From positions 14,060,172 through 14,124,171 of the forward strand of contig CM022669.1 in assembly GCA_012295275.1 (NCBI GenBank): a stretch of 64,000 nucleotides of DNA. The letters run 5' to 3'. This DNA comes from Chrysomallon squamiferum. Its lineage: Eukaryota > Mollusca > Gastropoda > Neomphalida > Peltospiridae. The notes below the pieces were generated by a model, which ran no database searches, was not told the DNA's origin, and saw only the letters and a program-made list of their open reading frames with translations. Of this stretch, positions 1 to 22,107 are shown one piece after another. Within the stretch, counting starts at the first letter, position 1. The number at the start of each line of letters is the position of its first letter. Position numbers and translations under genes: made by a program.

Positions 1-181
1 TTTCTTAATGCTCTTACATTACCTGTGTTTAAATATTTCAGCTATGTGCGTTTTTCATCATCACACGATCATCATTATCATTATTATTATTTTTTATTAC
101 TAATTTGTTTTTGTTGATGTGATCATCATTATTATTAGTGCTATTCTTATTTCATTAATGCTATTTTTTATTGTCGTTATC

Positions 182-241
<60 letters not shown>

Positions 242-379
242 TCATTATCGTTATTATTATTATCACTGTTGCTGTTGTTGATTTTGTTGTTATTGCTGTT
301 GCTGTTGTTGTTGTTTGTTTGGTTTTTTTTGCATTTTTTTTTTTTTTTTATTGTTTGAAAATCTCGCATTCTCTCACAG
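1..379. repeat. Intron of SLC6 gene 1 with ATT/TTG microsatellite
   Basis: No coding exon is seen. The stretch lies upstream of the first visible exon of SLC6 gene 1 and is filled by (ATT)n at about 183-240 and GTT/GCT-rich sequence to about 315, followed by a polypyrimidine run and the acceptor CTCACAG at 373-379. The missing first coding exon (TM1) must lie before the window. Confidence 0.7.
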
Positions 380-10974
<10,595 letters not shown>

Positions 10975-11279
10975 AAAATGAAACCTAAATTTAGAAACTA
11001 TTTCCATTACGTCGTTATTATGTCAGGCAGTCTTGTTTTCCTGTGAATTAATCAGTTCTACTCACGCTATAACAAAAACACACACTAGAACGAACGCGCG
11101 CAGTTATCCGCGCATGCAAGCGCATTCTCTCACATATAATTTTATTTCATTATTTTCATATCTGTCCCTGAGAAATATTATTAAACGTTTATTTGCTTTA
11201 CGCAGTGTAGATAATTTGTAATATTGGAAAAATTTGTCTCTATAAAAGATCATAAACTGAAATATATAAATATATCCAA

Positions 11280-11321
<42 letters not shown>

Positions 11322-11389
11322 CACACACCCATATTTGTACCCACATCCCCACCTACCAATTCACCCACTCCCCCACCTACCAATTCATA

Positions 11390-11424
<35 letters not shown>

Positions 11425-11533
11425 ACACACACACACACACACACAACAACAACAACTAACTAGACACAACTATTTTCAGCATAATGTATTTGTAGCAGTT
11501 GATTTTGTTATCGCTATACACTAGATTTAGAGA

Positions 11534-11539
11534 AATAAA
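11534..11539 (+). terminator. Candidate polyadenylation signal of SLC6 gene 1
   Basis: AATAAA hexamer in AT-rich sequence about 560 bp downstream of the stop codon. Position is plausible but the motif is common here by chance. Confidence 0.35.
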
Positions 11540-11764
11540 AGTGGAGTTATCTCGGTGAAGGAAGTTTCTTTTTAAATGCAGTAATTTAAGATACTGTGAA
11601 ATAATAACAACAAAACAAACATGATATCTTCCAGTTCAAATCTACTCTTTCTTAACAAATGTTCTACTCCATATTTTGCATCATTTGAAATGAAGTGTTG
11701 AGAAGAATTAAGCGTACACTGTTAAATAGATTTTTTTTTAACAGATATTAAAAACTATGTTTTT

Positions 11765-11827
11765 TTTACTGAGCAGGAAATCAATCTCAAATGAGCAAGT
11801 AAAACTAATTTGTCCAGGTGATTCTTT
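11765..11827 (-). pseudogene. Short FASTK-family last-exon relic (unit A copy)
   Basis: The reverse strand reads 'HLDKLVL' followed by sequence like the 3' UTR of the FASTK gene at 48440-48490. It is the truncated counterpart of the longer relic at 21975-22107 in unit B, so the fragment was in place before the duplication and unit A lost its 5' part. Confidence 0.6.
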
Positions 11828-12816
11828 CAAAAAGAAATTAAAGCTTAAAAAACCCGAAGAGAAAAAAAAACATTTCTCGTTACCATAAATTAAACTGGCT
11901 AATATTGTGCGGCAACATTGTCAACCGAGAATTTAAGGGAAAAAAAACAAAGAAAAGAAAAAAAGAAAAGAAAAAAAAAAAAGAAAAAAAACATGTATAA
12001 TCAAAAAAAAATACTTATGTAATATTAGTTACTTTATCAGTTTATCTAAACAGAGAAAAAACTGCTTCTGTTTTATCAAGTAGTGAAAAAAAGTTAGGCC
12101 AAACTAGAAGAATCATTATTATCAAATCAGCAAGGGATTAGGCTTGGTGACAGAAAATTTCGTGGAAAAAAAGAACGTTATTACCTAATATGTCAATGAT
12201 TTTATAAGGTCTGGTTTTCCGTCGAAAACGCGCTTTCAGTTACGCTAAGATACATGAGGCCAACGTTGGCGAGAACTTGCGTAGAAGATACAAGTCCTTT
12301 GTGAGAAAGTTTGTGTCAAGTGAAAAATGTCAGGGCCTTTCGAGCCCCAAATGTAATGGGGGCACACAACATTATTGCATTGTCTGTTATCGACCATAAT
12401 TCAAGTTTAACGTAACAGTTAAAAATTAAGAGGCATTTTACATCGAAACAAATAATTATTAATTTTGTGAAAAAAAAAAACAGATTGCGTTTTTAATTTC
12501 AGAAAACATAATATATGCGTTATTTGATAGAGCTGAGTATTGTAAGCAAGTATTAAAAATAGGAAAAAAAAAAAAAAAAAGAAAAGAAACAACAACTGAA
12601 TGCTACAGCCGTGTAAAACGACTGTGACTCAATACTAACAATGAAATTAGATATACACTTTGAAAGCAGGTGACCCCCACTTCCATCACTGCTTCACAAC
12701 TGCGTGTTGTGTCGCGTCTGTGTCCTTGTACTTTAAACGTGTATATAGACACGCATATACCTATCTTTCAGTTTAGATTATTTAAACTTATCTCGAGTTT
12801 GGCTTCATTCTGACCC

Positions 12817-13207
12817 ATGATGTCTGCGCAAAAAGGTAAGTTTTGTAAAAAAAATTAAGGAGTATCAAAAAAAAAAAAAAAAAAATCGATAGTTATTTTC
12901 TAATTTCACTTATATTAAATCTAAATTTCTCCTTGGTTTACAAGTTTAATTCAAAAACGTATTCAGTTGTTCCAATCTTGTTTTTTATTATGTTTTGTCT
13001 TAGTAAAGAAATGGTATTCGTTAGACAAAACTTCATAATACACTTAATACCTTTTCGTATAATGCTTTTTTTTTTTTTTTTTTTGTAGTTATCTTCCCTA
13101 AACACCTTTTAATATAAACTGTCATTAGGTGTCAAACACATATTAAAATCATATCAGAAGTTATTGTGCTGGTTGTAATTAATTTTACAGCCATTAATTA
13201 ATTAATT

Positions 13208-13276
<69 letters not shown>

Positions 13277-14671
13277 TTTGTTTGTTGTTTGTTCTTATAT
13301 TTGGTTGGTTACTCCCACTTTTTATTTGTTTATTTATTTATTTGTCTGAAGAATCAAAGAGTTCTCAAGAAATTCCACAACAATACCCGAGTTCTCAAGA
13401 ACATCCACAACAATACCAGAGTTCTCAAGAAGATTCAGAACATCAGGCTTTGACTGGTTGTTCAGTGCGTCTGCTTGGTGTCAAAAATATCTCGGTTCAG
13501 CTTGGTGGTTTGCAAGGCATCTCAGTACAGCATAATGGAGATCCAAGTTCAGCAGAAGACCTTACAGAGACAATAAAGCTGCGTAAACAATATGCCATTG
13601 AAATAAACAAGTTAAAGAAACAAAATGAGGAACTACAATATCGAATGGAAGATATTCTGAAGGAATATATGAAGGAAAAGAGACACAAAGGTAAAAACTA
13701 AAATAAAATTATATTCTATTTATTTACTTATATATATATATATATAATTATTGTTTTAATTAAGTATTATTATTTATTTTTGCCTCCTAACTATGAAACC
13801 CGTATGAATCCTTTTTTGTTACTATACAGATTTCTAAAAATATTTGATTTATTTATTGTTTCATTTTATATAGTTTGGATTTTCATAATACCTGTGCACC
13901 TATATAAACATACATACATATATATATACACATACAAACATACATACATACATACATACATACATACATACATACATACATACATACATACATACATACA
14001 ACATTTTCATGGAAATTTTTGACGTTGCTATCATGTGGCCAATAATTAAACAAAATTATGTTTATTTTAATTATTCGTAAAAAAAATAAAACTCAACAGC
14101 TTTACTCCTTTGTCAAATGTCGAGCTACATACACACATATGCGCATGAACGCACACACACATGCATATACAAATACAGACACATATACATAGGCATATAT
14201 TTACATACATACATGTATACAAACAGACGTACGTACATACATACATACATACATATATATATATATATAAGTTTTGTGTTATCTTAGACGATGCTATTCT
14301 TATGATGACCGAAGAAAAAGAAAAGAGAAAAGAAACTGAACAAGCTCTTCAGAGAGAAAGAGGTATGATGACATGTATTGCTGTTTGCTTACTCAGTTTA
14401 ATCAGTTAAATATGAACGACTATGTCAGTGTGCGACTAGAGTGTGTGTATTGGTGCATGATGTATAAACAAGAGTATAGTGTATGTAGTTTATACACGAG
14501 ACTATAGTGTGTGTTTGTGTGGTTGTTACATGATATATCTGTTTGTGGGACGAGTGAGCACTGAGTCAGTGCATGTGTGTATGTATATATAACTACTTTA
14601 TGGTGAGCATAAATTAAAACTACAAGCAGAGCCAGGAGTAACAAGTAAAATATAAAAACAAAGGAACAAAA

Positions 14672-14702
<31 letters not shown>

Positions 14703-17577
14703 AATACATTAGAGTACAATCAAATAAAATAAAATAGAATAACATGAAATAAAATAAATGAACAAACAAGAAAAAAAGAGTAACTGACAGATCTGCTGAT
14801 TTAATGTTCCATATATAATTACGTGTTTTCTTCAGACTATTATATTTTTTATTGTTCTCAATTTACTACACAACAGCGAACCGTTAAAGAATATGAACAT
14901 GTTTCTCAATCCAAATAAATTTTATAAAATAACTTTCATAAACTGAAATATGAATTATTAAGAAAAGACTGTATTCAATTAGCTAAACATGTATAATATT
15001 TACATACCAATACATTGCAAGCAGTGTACCAAGCAGGATATTGAATATCTAGCTAAATAAGACATAAGAGTTAATTACTTTCTTTTCTTTTCAATTTACA
15101 GAGTCGACGTAATGTCTGTCTGTTTTGATATTCGTAACTAACTGTTAGTATAAAGACAAAGAAGAAACGCTTATTGTAATAATATTTTTATGGTGCAGTC
15201 AAGGCATATGTCTTAGGGGAGTGTGAATACTAACAGATTTCATAAAGGAAAATATGCATTGTACCAACGTAGAAAATAGTGATGCTTTTATTTTTGTATT
15301 TATCATTTATTCAAATGATTAATAATATTCGGAATCAACACGATGCCATAATTTTTAAACTCAGTCATTAGTTTCTTGTTTAATGTTTTTAGAAAATCTA
15401 ATTCAAGCAGAAAAACAGCTGGAGGATGCAAAAACGAGATTTGAAGAAGAAAACAATGATTTAAAGAATCAGATGAAATTGACACAGGAACAAATGGCCG
15501 AGAATGAAGATCAGTTTATGAGAGAGAGAGATGAACTTGCAGACAAACTGACAGAAAAGAATGGTAACTGACATGGATCTACTGACTTAATGTTCAGTGT
15601 GTGATTAAGTACATTTATATTATTATATAGTATTGTATTATATAGTATAGTAACGGTTAATGAATATGAACATGTTTCTTACTGCACATAAAACTTTTAA
15701 AAATAACTTTCATAAGCCGAAATATGAATTATTAAGAAAAGACTATATTCAGTTAGCTCAAACTGATATTTAACATTCAAGAGTAATCTCATTTCACTGA
15801 ACATGTACAATACCTAAATACCAATACAATATAACCAGTGAACCAAACAGGGGATCGTCCATCTAGATAAATAAGATATAAGATTTTACAGACTCATGGT
15901 AAAGTCAGTTTCTTTTGATATTCGTAAATAACTGCTATTATAAAGACAAAGAAGAAACGCTAAATTTTAATAATATTTTATGGTGTAATCCAGGCATGTG
16001 TCTTAGGAGACCGAATACTTACATGTTTGATAAAGAACAAATATGTATTATACCAAACTAGAAAATACCGATCGTTTTATTCTTATATTTATCAGTTATT
16101 CAACTAATTAAGAATTCTTACAATCAACACGATCCCATCATATTTAAAACAGGTAATTAATTATTTCTTTAATGTTTTCAGAGAAGCTAAATGAAGCAGA
16201 AAAACAGCTGGACGAGGCGGAAAAGAGATTTGAAGATGAAAACAATGATTTAAAGACTGAGGTGGAATTGTCACAGGAACAAACGGTCGAGAATGAAGAT
16301 CAGTTTAAGAGAGAGAGACATGAACTTCCAGAGAAACTGAAAGAAAACAATGGTAATCGACATGGTCTAGTGACCTAATGTTCCACGTGTGATTATGTTT
16401 TGTATTCATATTTTTATTCTTCTATATTTACTACAGAACAGCCAACCGTAATTAATATGAACCTGTATCTCACTGCAAATAAAACTTTAAAAAATAACTT
16501 TCATAAGCTGAAATATGAATTATTAATAAAAGATTATATTCAGTTAGTTAAAATTACTATTTAACATTCATGAGTAATTTCATTTCTCAAAACCTGTATA
16601 ATAGTGAGATACCTGTACATTGGAAGCAATGTACGAAGCAGCAGATTGCATATCTAATTAATTAAGACATAAGGTTTAATTACTTTCTTTTCTTTTCAAA
16701 TTACAGACTCGACGTAATGTTTCTTTGTTCTGATATTCGTAAATAACTGTTATTATAAAAACAAAGAAGAAACGCTTATTTTAATAACATTCTTATGCTG
16801 CAGTCAAGGCAGATTTCATAGGGACGTGTGAATACTCATAGATTTGATAAGAGAAAATACGAATTTTCCAAAGTAGAAAATGCTGATATTTTTATTATTT
16901 ATTAACAGATATTCAGCTGATTAATAATGTTTTGAATCAACACGATTTCATCATATTTAAACGCACTCATTAGTTTCTTGTTTACTGTTTTCAGAGAAGC
17001 TTAATGAAGCAATGTTCTGATATTCGTAAATAACTGTTATTATAAAAACAAAGTAGAAATGCTTATTTTAATAATATTCTTATCCTGCAGTCAAGGCATA
17101 TTTCTTAGTGGAGTGTGAATACTCATAGATTTGATATAGAAAAATATGTATTTACCAAAGTAGAAAATACCGATGTTTTTATTTTTGTATTACCTGTCAT
17201 TCAACTGATTAATAATGTTCTCAATGAACACGATGCCATCATATTTAAAGTCAGTTATTAGTTTCTTGTTTAGTGATTAAGAAAAGACTATATTCAGTTA
17301 GCTGAAACTGATATTTAACATTCATGAGTAAGCTCATTTCACTAAACGTGTTCAATAGTTATATATCAATACATTGCAATGTACCAATTAGTACTTCGTG
17401 TATCTAGAGAAGTAAGATATAAGTTTTAATTTCTGTTTTTTTTTTAAATTTACAGGTGATTTCAAAGAGACGAAAAAGGGAAACCAATCTATGATAATAA
17501 CAGCAACTTTAGTTATCATCATCAGCGTCATAATTTATGTCTTTTTTATTGACACTGTTCAAAAAATGGTGTACTAA
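12817..17577 (+). CDS. Coiled-coil, C-terminally membrane-anchored protein (copy A, intact)
   Basis: Family not recognised. Six exons: 12817-12835, 13352-13690, 14288-14362, 15393-15563, 16182-16352, 17456-17577. Every junction is phase 1 with GT-AG ends, and the sum (897 nt) reads open for 298 residues. Residues 8-37: about three Gln/Ser/Pro repeats of ten residues (SSQEHPQQYQ type). Residues 42-66: a hydrophobic stretch beginning 'CSVRLLGVK'. About 77-258: highly charged heptad-like coiled coil, including two homologous 57-residue exon cassettes. About 271-290: one hydrophobic helix, then an eight-residue tail (DTVQKMVY). With no signal peptide and a helix this close to the C-terminus, it should be a tail-anchored cytosolic-facing protein, perhaps a tether or scaffold of ER, Golgi or mitochondria (inference). 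The start ATG is the first of two in tandem, in a leader conserved at 23783. Confidence 0.8.
13204..13281 (+). repeat. (TATT)n microsatellite
   Basis: Tetranucleotide run in the first intron of the coiled-coil gene, just before exon 2. The equivalent TATT/TTTG tract in unit B is at 24262-24350. Confidence 0.95.
13918..13999 (+). repeat. (ACAT)n microsatellite
   Basis: Tetranucleotide run in intron 2 of copy A; shorter in unit B (25127-25201). Another ACAT/TA tract precedes exon 3 at 14230-14268. Confidence 0.9.
14820..17280 (+). repeat. Tandem intron-plus-exon repeat of about 790 bp, copy A
   Basis: Landmarks recur in order: exon cassette, 'GAATATGAAC', 'GAAATATGAATTATTAA', 'GATATTCGTAAATAACTG', 'CAGTCAAGGCA', then the acceptor. 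'GATATTCGTAA' occurs at about 15129, 15915, 16731 and 17019. Cassette exons begin at 15393, 16182 and (broken) 16995. The broken copy keeps the acceptor and the first residues (EKLNEA) at 16995-17012, then runs straight into the next repeat's intron sequence, a deletion of roughly 500 bp. Confidence 0.8.
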
Positions 17578-18615
17578 GTGAGATAAACATCATTTAGCTT
17601 TGTCATTTAGACAAAAAAAAATATTTTCAGAGAGGACGGAAAGACGAAAGAAGAAAAGGAACTAACATGAAGAATCAATATAATAATTATCATAAAATGT
17701 AGATGATAGATATTGCGTGTATAACTAAATTAATTCCATTATCCATTAATAGAAGTAAGGTATTTATTCGAAATGTTGTTAAAAATACAATATTGTTTTA
17801 TAATTAATGTTGTTTTTATTTAAAATAGATGTTAAAACACTATATTTTTTCTGATTAATGATCTGGATATTTAAAATAGATCTGTAAAGAATATATTGTT
17901 TTCTGATTAATGATCTACATATTTGAAATAGCTGTTAAAACACAGTACCCTTTTATAATTAATGTTCTGTATATTTGAAATTGCTGTTAAAACACTATAT
18001 TGTCTTCTGATTAATGTTGTTTTTATTTAAAATAGCTTTTAAAACTATAATATTTTCTTATTAATTTTGTGTATATTTAAAACAGCTTTTAAAATATTAT
18101 AGCTGTTTTCTGATTACCAAATGCAGCTTTAACTACATTCAAAATATTTAGTTTATGTATTAAAATTAGCATATTGAATATGTTAAACATATATATTCAA
18201 AACATACTATGTGTAACATCCTTTTTAGATTAATTTATTGTAAGTCTAAACTGTAGTGATTTCAGAAATTTCTATTGGAAGAATTTCCCAGTATTAGACG
18301 CTTTTAGAAAACGCTTTATTCAGTATTTTGTGTTATCATGAATTCATTTTAATTCAGTGTTTATTTTTAGCCTAGTTTTGGGAAAGTCATTAAAATATAT
18401 TTAGAAGCTGTGTGGTGTGCTTTTGTTATGTTTTAAAAATATAACATGAAATGTTTTTCTAAAAAATAAAATAAAAGGAATGACCAATTTACGTTGCTTT
18501 TGACATTAATGTATATATTTTGAAATTGTTTTAAAATATATTTTCTACTCGGATCATGCAAATAGCTTCTGTATATCTCTTACTGTAATGCCATAGAGCT
18601 GTACAAATAATATAT
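17578..18615. repeat. 3' UTR and downstream AT-rich minisatellite of copy A
   Basis: From about 17780 to 18120 a unit of about 60 bp (core 'TCTGATTAATG', 'TTTAAAATAGCT', 'AAAACACTATATT') is repeated about six times. Unit B keeps only about three copies (30090-30250). AATAAA at 18465-18470 is a candidate poly(A) signal. No coding exon is seen. Confidence 0.7.
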
Positions 18616-19786
18616 CTAAAACGAAGGATCCTCTTGTGTGTTCAACACCATTTCAGTAATTTCACTGTCAGTAAGCTGGAGAGCGACTGGAGCATTCTCG
18701 TCTATATTAAAGCATTCTTTCACAGCCTCGCTGCCCAAGTTCTTAACCTCTGGACACTCAAGTGTTTTGACATAATTCAATACATTTTTCACAATTTGTT
18801 CTTCACGAGACTCTCGGAAATCACAGAAATCTGTTTCATCATCATCATCATCATCAAAGAAACCTTGTTGAGGGCCAGAAATTATGCTATCCATTCTTTA
18901 ACGTTTCTTTCTCAACATTGTCCCACGATTTATCTGACCTCCAAATGGCATCTTTCACATTAAACATCTTCTGAAATTCAGGAAGGATGATTTTCTTGTC
19001 ACGTGCATCCTGCATCTTACGTAGAAATGTGTCCTTGTATTTGCACTTAAATGAACGCAAAATTTCTTGATCCAAGGCTTGGATAAGAGAGGTGCAATTG
19101 GGTAGTGGATAAACAACACAAACATTTCTCCTGATGAGCGATTCAGCAGCAGAGTGACCTGAACAGTTTGCCAAGGATCGTTACAATTTTACAATCTTCA
19201 GGAAGTGCTGCAGATGTCCAATGAGCCCGAGTCTCTTGAACAAAATGCTTCTCGAATCATTCAGTGAAAAGTGGTCTCGTAACTCAGGCACGCTTATTAG
19301 CCTTATAGATCACCGGAAAAACCTTGATCCCTTTGAATGCCCTGGAGTTAATACTTTTTCCAAGTGCAAGAAGTTTACACTTGTGGTTGCCAGCTGCATT
19401 ACTGCACCCTAATATGGCTAGTCGTTCCTTTGAGTCTTTGAAGTCACACAGTGCAACTTCATCTGGAGTAACATATGTTTTCCTTGGGAAAGCCCTTGCG
19501 ATGATTAAATCGATAAAACCGCCCAGACCTGTACTCACATGTCTTCGTTGACTTTCTTACCTTGGGCCATAATAACTGCACGGTCAAGCGAAAATTTCTC
19601 ACTCTCTTTCTTATGTTTCTAATAAATTGTGGAAATACCGACACCATATTCGTCATATAACAGTCGCACCGACGCTCCCTTATCTAATTGCCTCAGTAAC
19701 TCGATTTTTTTCTGTATTGAGAGCGATAGATGCTCCCTCTTCGGAGTCTTCTTCGTAAGAGGAATTTCTGCTGGCCTTCTGGGCAT
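18616..19786 (-). pseudogene. Dead Tigger/jerky-type DNA transposase
   Basis: Pogo/Tigger-class transposase relic at the junction of the duplicated units. The reverse strand starts 'MPRRPAEIPLTKKTPKRE' at 19786, then a psq-type helix-turn-helix. Stops follow (after 'GISTIY' near 19622, and in 'VNEDM'), then DDE-domain pieces 'YVTPDEVALC', 'NAAGNHKCKLLALGKS', 'VFPVIYKANKRA', 'NCSGHSAAESLIRRNVCVVY', 'NCTSLIQALDQEILRSFKCK' and an acidic tail to the stop at 18616. Lesions: at least four in-frame stops and a frameshift at about 19165-19175. There the expected catalytic Asp before Asn-Cys-Ser-Gly-His reads Ala. Inactive. Confidence 0.85.
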
Positions 19787-20044
19787 GGTGAAGGACAAAA
19801 ATCAGAAGATATCAGCGATAATAAGAATGCACTGCTTGAACTGACGATACATAACTGTGGCGACTCGACACGTAAACAATGCGGCGAGTGAATGAACGCC
19901 ACGCGGCTTGAAAGAGTAGTTCCAGTCTGATGAGGACAACACCCGCACGCGCGAACTATGAAAATAGCAACGGGAAAAAACTTCCGGTTTTCTGGTCTTT
20001 CCGGATTTCACGACGCCGGATAAATGGTCCGGTAGCTGTACATA
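19787..20044. other. 5' flank of the Tigger relic, junction between duplication units
   Basis: Moderately GC-rich sequence that is probably the untranslated end of the transposon. It contains 'CTTCCGGTTTTCTGG' and 'GACGCCGGATAAATGGTCCGG'. No clear terminal inverted repeat could be paired by eye. Unit B begins at about 20045. Confidence 0.4.
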
Positions 20045-20223
20045 CACACAGAGCAAGAGTCAGACAGATAGAGAAATAAACTGACAAATAGTCAGACAGA
20101 ATGACATACTTGCAGATAGACAGATAGACAGAGGGAGAAGACAAAAAGATAGACAGCCAGACATATGGATAGATAGACAAGACATTTATGTGTATGATTC
20201 TGTACTTATATTTAATGTGTGTT

Positions 20224-20254
<31 letters not shown>

Positions 20255-20329
20255 GTATGTGTGTGTGTATGTGTGTGTGCGTGTGTGTGAGTTTGAATTA
20301 ATAGTCTGTTTTTTCCTCGCCTCTTTAAG

Positions 20330-20476
20330 GCTGCTATGGTATTCTCATAGTATAATTATCAACGGTTGGACGGATAAACTGACTGGGCGGATGTTTTAAT
20401 GACGTTTTATGTAATTCGCACCATCTTTATTCCTGCAGCCGGGTTCTGCTATACGTCTAGTGGCAGCATTTCAGAA
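20330..20476 (+). pseudogene. SLC6 pseudo-exon (copy of exon 7716-7871)
   Basis: Keeps its acceptor and GTAAG donor but has two in-frame stops (TCA-TAG near 20345 and GGA-TAA near 20375) and is 9 nt shorter (147 against 156). Still readable: 'DWADVLMTF' and 'YTSSGSISE'. Cannot contribute to a transporter. Confidence 0.9.
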
Positions 20477-21285
20477 GTAAGAACTATCATCAAATTTGTT
20501 GGAACAAGGCATGTTTGTTGGAATAGGGTAATATCCAGCTTTAGTCAAATATTTCATCATATATATTTTCCTATATTGGGAAGGAGCATTTAAAAAAAAA
20601 TAATAATAAATAAAAGAAACGCAAATAATTGCTGATATCGGTTTGTCAGCATTGTCTGTATGATGGCATAAAATCGCAAATTTATAAATTTTTTGATTTC
20701 TGATTTTGTGATTTTTATTTTATTTTATTTTATTTTATGATTATTATACTTATTTCTTTTTATATTTTTTTTTATTTTAGCGTTTCATTTTATCTTATTT
20801 TTGTTTGTTTATCAAGTACATTAGAGCTTCCATACGACCTTATCATTATTATTTTTTTTATTATTTAATTATTTATTTGTGGGACTGAATTATTTAACGG
20901 ATGAACCAAAATATGATCGCAACATAAAAAGGAAAAAATAAGTCAGATAAAATACTGAGTAAAACAGAGCAAATTATTGTAACTTAAAAATAAGGTAGAA
21001 AAAAATCCACTGAATTAATACAGTCTAGAACAGTGATTCATAAACTATTTCAGTGTTATTCATCTTTGACGCCTTCTTTCTGACAACACTGCATTTACCC
21101 GTGACAAAATGTCCTTGGGTTTCTCGTAGTTCTCGTAGCACTTACACACACTTCATTTACTAGAAATATAATTTTATTCACATGTGGACGAACCGATGAT
21201 CAACTTAACAAGCACTGGACTAAAAGAAACCCTTCCAGTCGAAAATATTTTTTGACTAAAACCAAAACGTATGTTACTGATGAAG

Positions 21286-21324
<39 letters not shown>

Positions 21325-21394
21325 CTTCACATAAAATCCGGTCACTAATTCGCTCTGCGTGTATTATATTGTTGTTGTATTGGTTTATTTACAG

Positions 21395-21517
21395 AGGTTC
21401 AGAGAAGCCCTTCCTAAGCACAGAATGTTGATTGCTAAATATGTATCTAATTATGTTATCAACCCAAATGCTGTTTCAAACGGAGAAATAGTACATGAAA
21501 AGTCTACAGATACTGAG
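21395..21517 (+). pseudogene. SLC6 pseudo-exon (copy of exon 8667-8819)
   Basis: Acceptor kept. A 30-nt in-frame deletion removes the 'TEPTKDWGPA' segment, and the donor GTAACT has become TTGACC, so the 5' splice site is lost. Confidence 0.9.
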
Positions 21518-21531
21518 TTGACCAAAATATT

Positions 21532-21534
<3 letters not shown>

Positions 21535-21572
<38 letters not shown>

Positions 21573-21644
21573 ATTGAAGGAAAACACTCATGCACACGCA
21601 CAAACTAAAAAAAACAAAACAATCGGTACTCCAACAGGTAACAC

Positions 21645-21731
<87 letters not shown>

Positions 21732-21735
21732 TACA
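21535..21735 (+). repeat. (CA)n, (CT)n and CA microsatellites
   Basis: CA run at 21534-21571, CT run at 21650-21716 and a short CA run after it. Frames here are artefacts. Confidence 0.9.
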
Positions 21736-21901
21736 CATATATGTAAAACAAATATAATAATAAAAAAAGGGAGCAAAAAAGTATGCGTGAGATTTATTTG
21801 GCTGTATATCATGCCTTAATTTTACGTTAATAGTACATGGCTCTTAATAAAAACATCTCTTCTACTAAGACAGTTTATTACTTTATTACTTTCTTTTCAC
21901 A

Positions 21902-21979
21902 GTTAACTCAGAATAACCAGACAGTGACTAACAGCTACAAATATAACCCAAAGAATAAATACTCCAGTTTTTTTTACTG
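21902..21979 (+). pseudogene. SLC6 terminal pseudo-exon (copy of exon 10894-10974)
   Basis: Starts 'LTQNNQTVTNSYKYNPKNKY' in the frame of the gene 1 last exon but differs downstream and stops at a different place (TGA at about 21977). Remnant only. Confidence 0.8.
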
Positions 21980-22107
21980 AGCAGGTAATCAATCTCAACT
22001 GAGCAGGTAAAACTAATTTGTCCAGGTGACTCTTTGATAACAGACCTGAAGCTGCTAATTTGTCCAAAATATACTTATTCTGTCTCTTCATTTCCAGGTG
22101 TTTGGAA
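21975..22107 (-). pseudogene. Inverted fragment of a FASTK-family last exon (unit B copy)
   Basis: The reverse strand reads 'KHLEMKRQNKYILDKL' then 'GLLSKSHLDKLVLP', matching the last exon of the FASTK gene at 48357-48463 ('KHLDRNKTNEYILNKL', 'GLLSKSYLDKLVLP'). Similarity continues into its 3' UTR ('GATTGATTACCTG' against 'GACTGATTACCTG'). The expected stop codon is lost and no upstream exon accompanies it. It is a copy of the 3' end of that gene or of a paralogue, in opposite orientation. Confidence 0.85.

Larger units (their letters stand above)
10975..12816. other. 3' flank of SLC6 gene 1 and upstream region of coiled-coil gene A
   Basis: AATAAA at 11534-11539, about 560 bp past the stop, may end the SLC6 transcript. 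The rest holds TA (11283-11316) and CT/CA (11392-11444) tracts, the short FASTK relic at 11765-11827, and sequence shared with 21960-23780 of unit B. The last about 480 bp before the ATG at 12817 is almost identical between units and is the likely promoter and 5' UTR. No other gene is seen. Confidence 0.6.
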
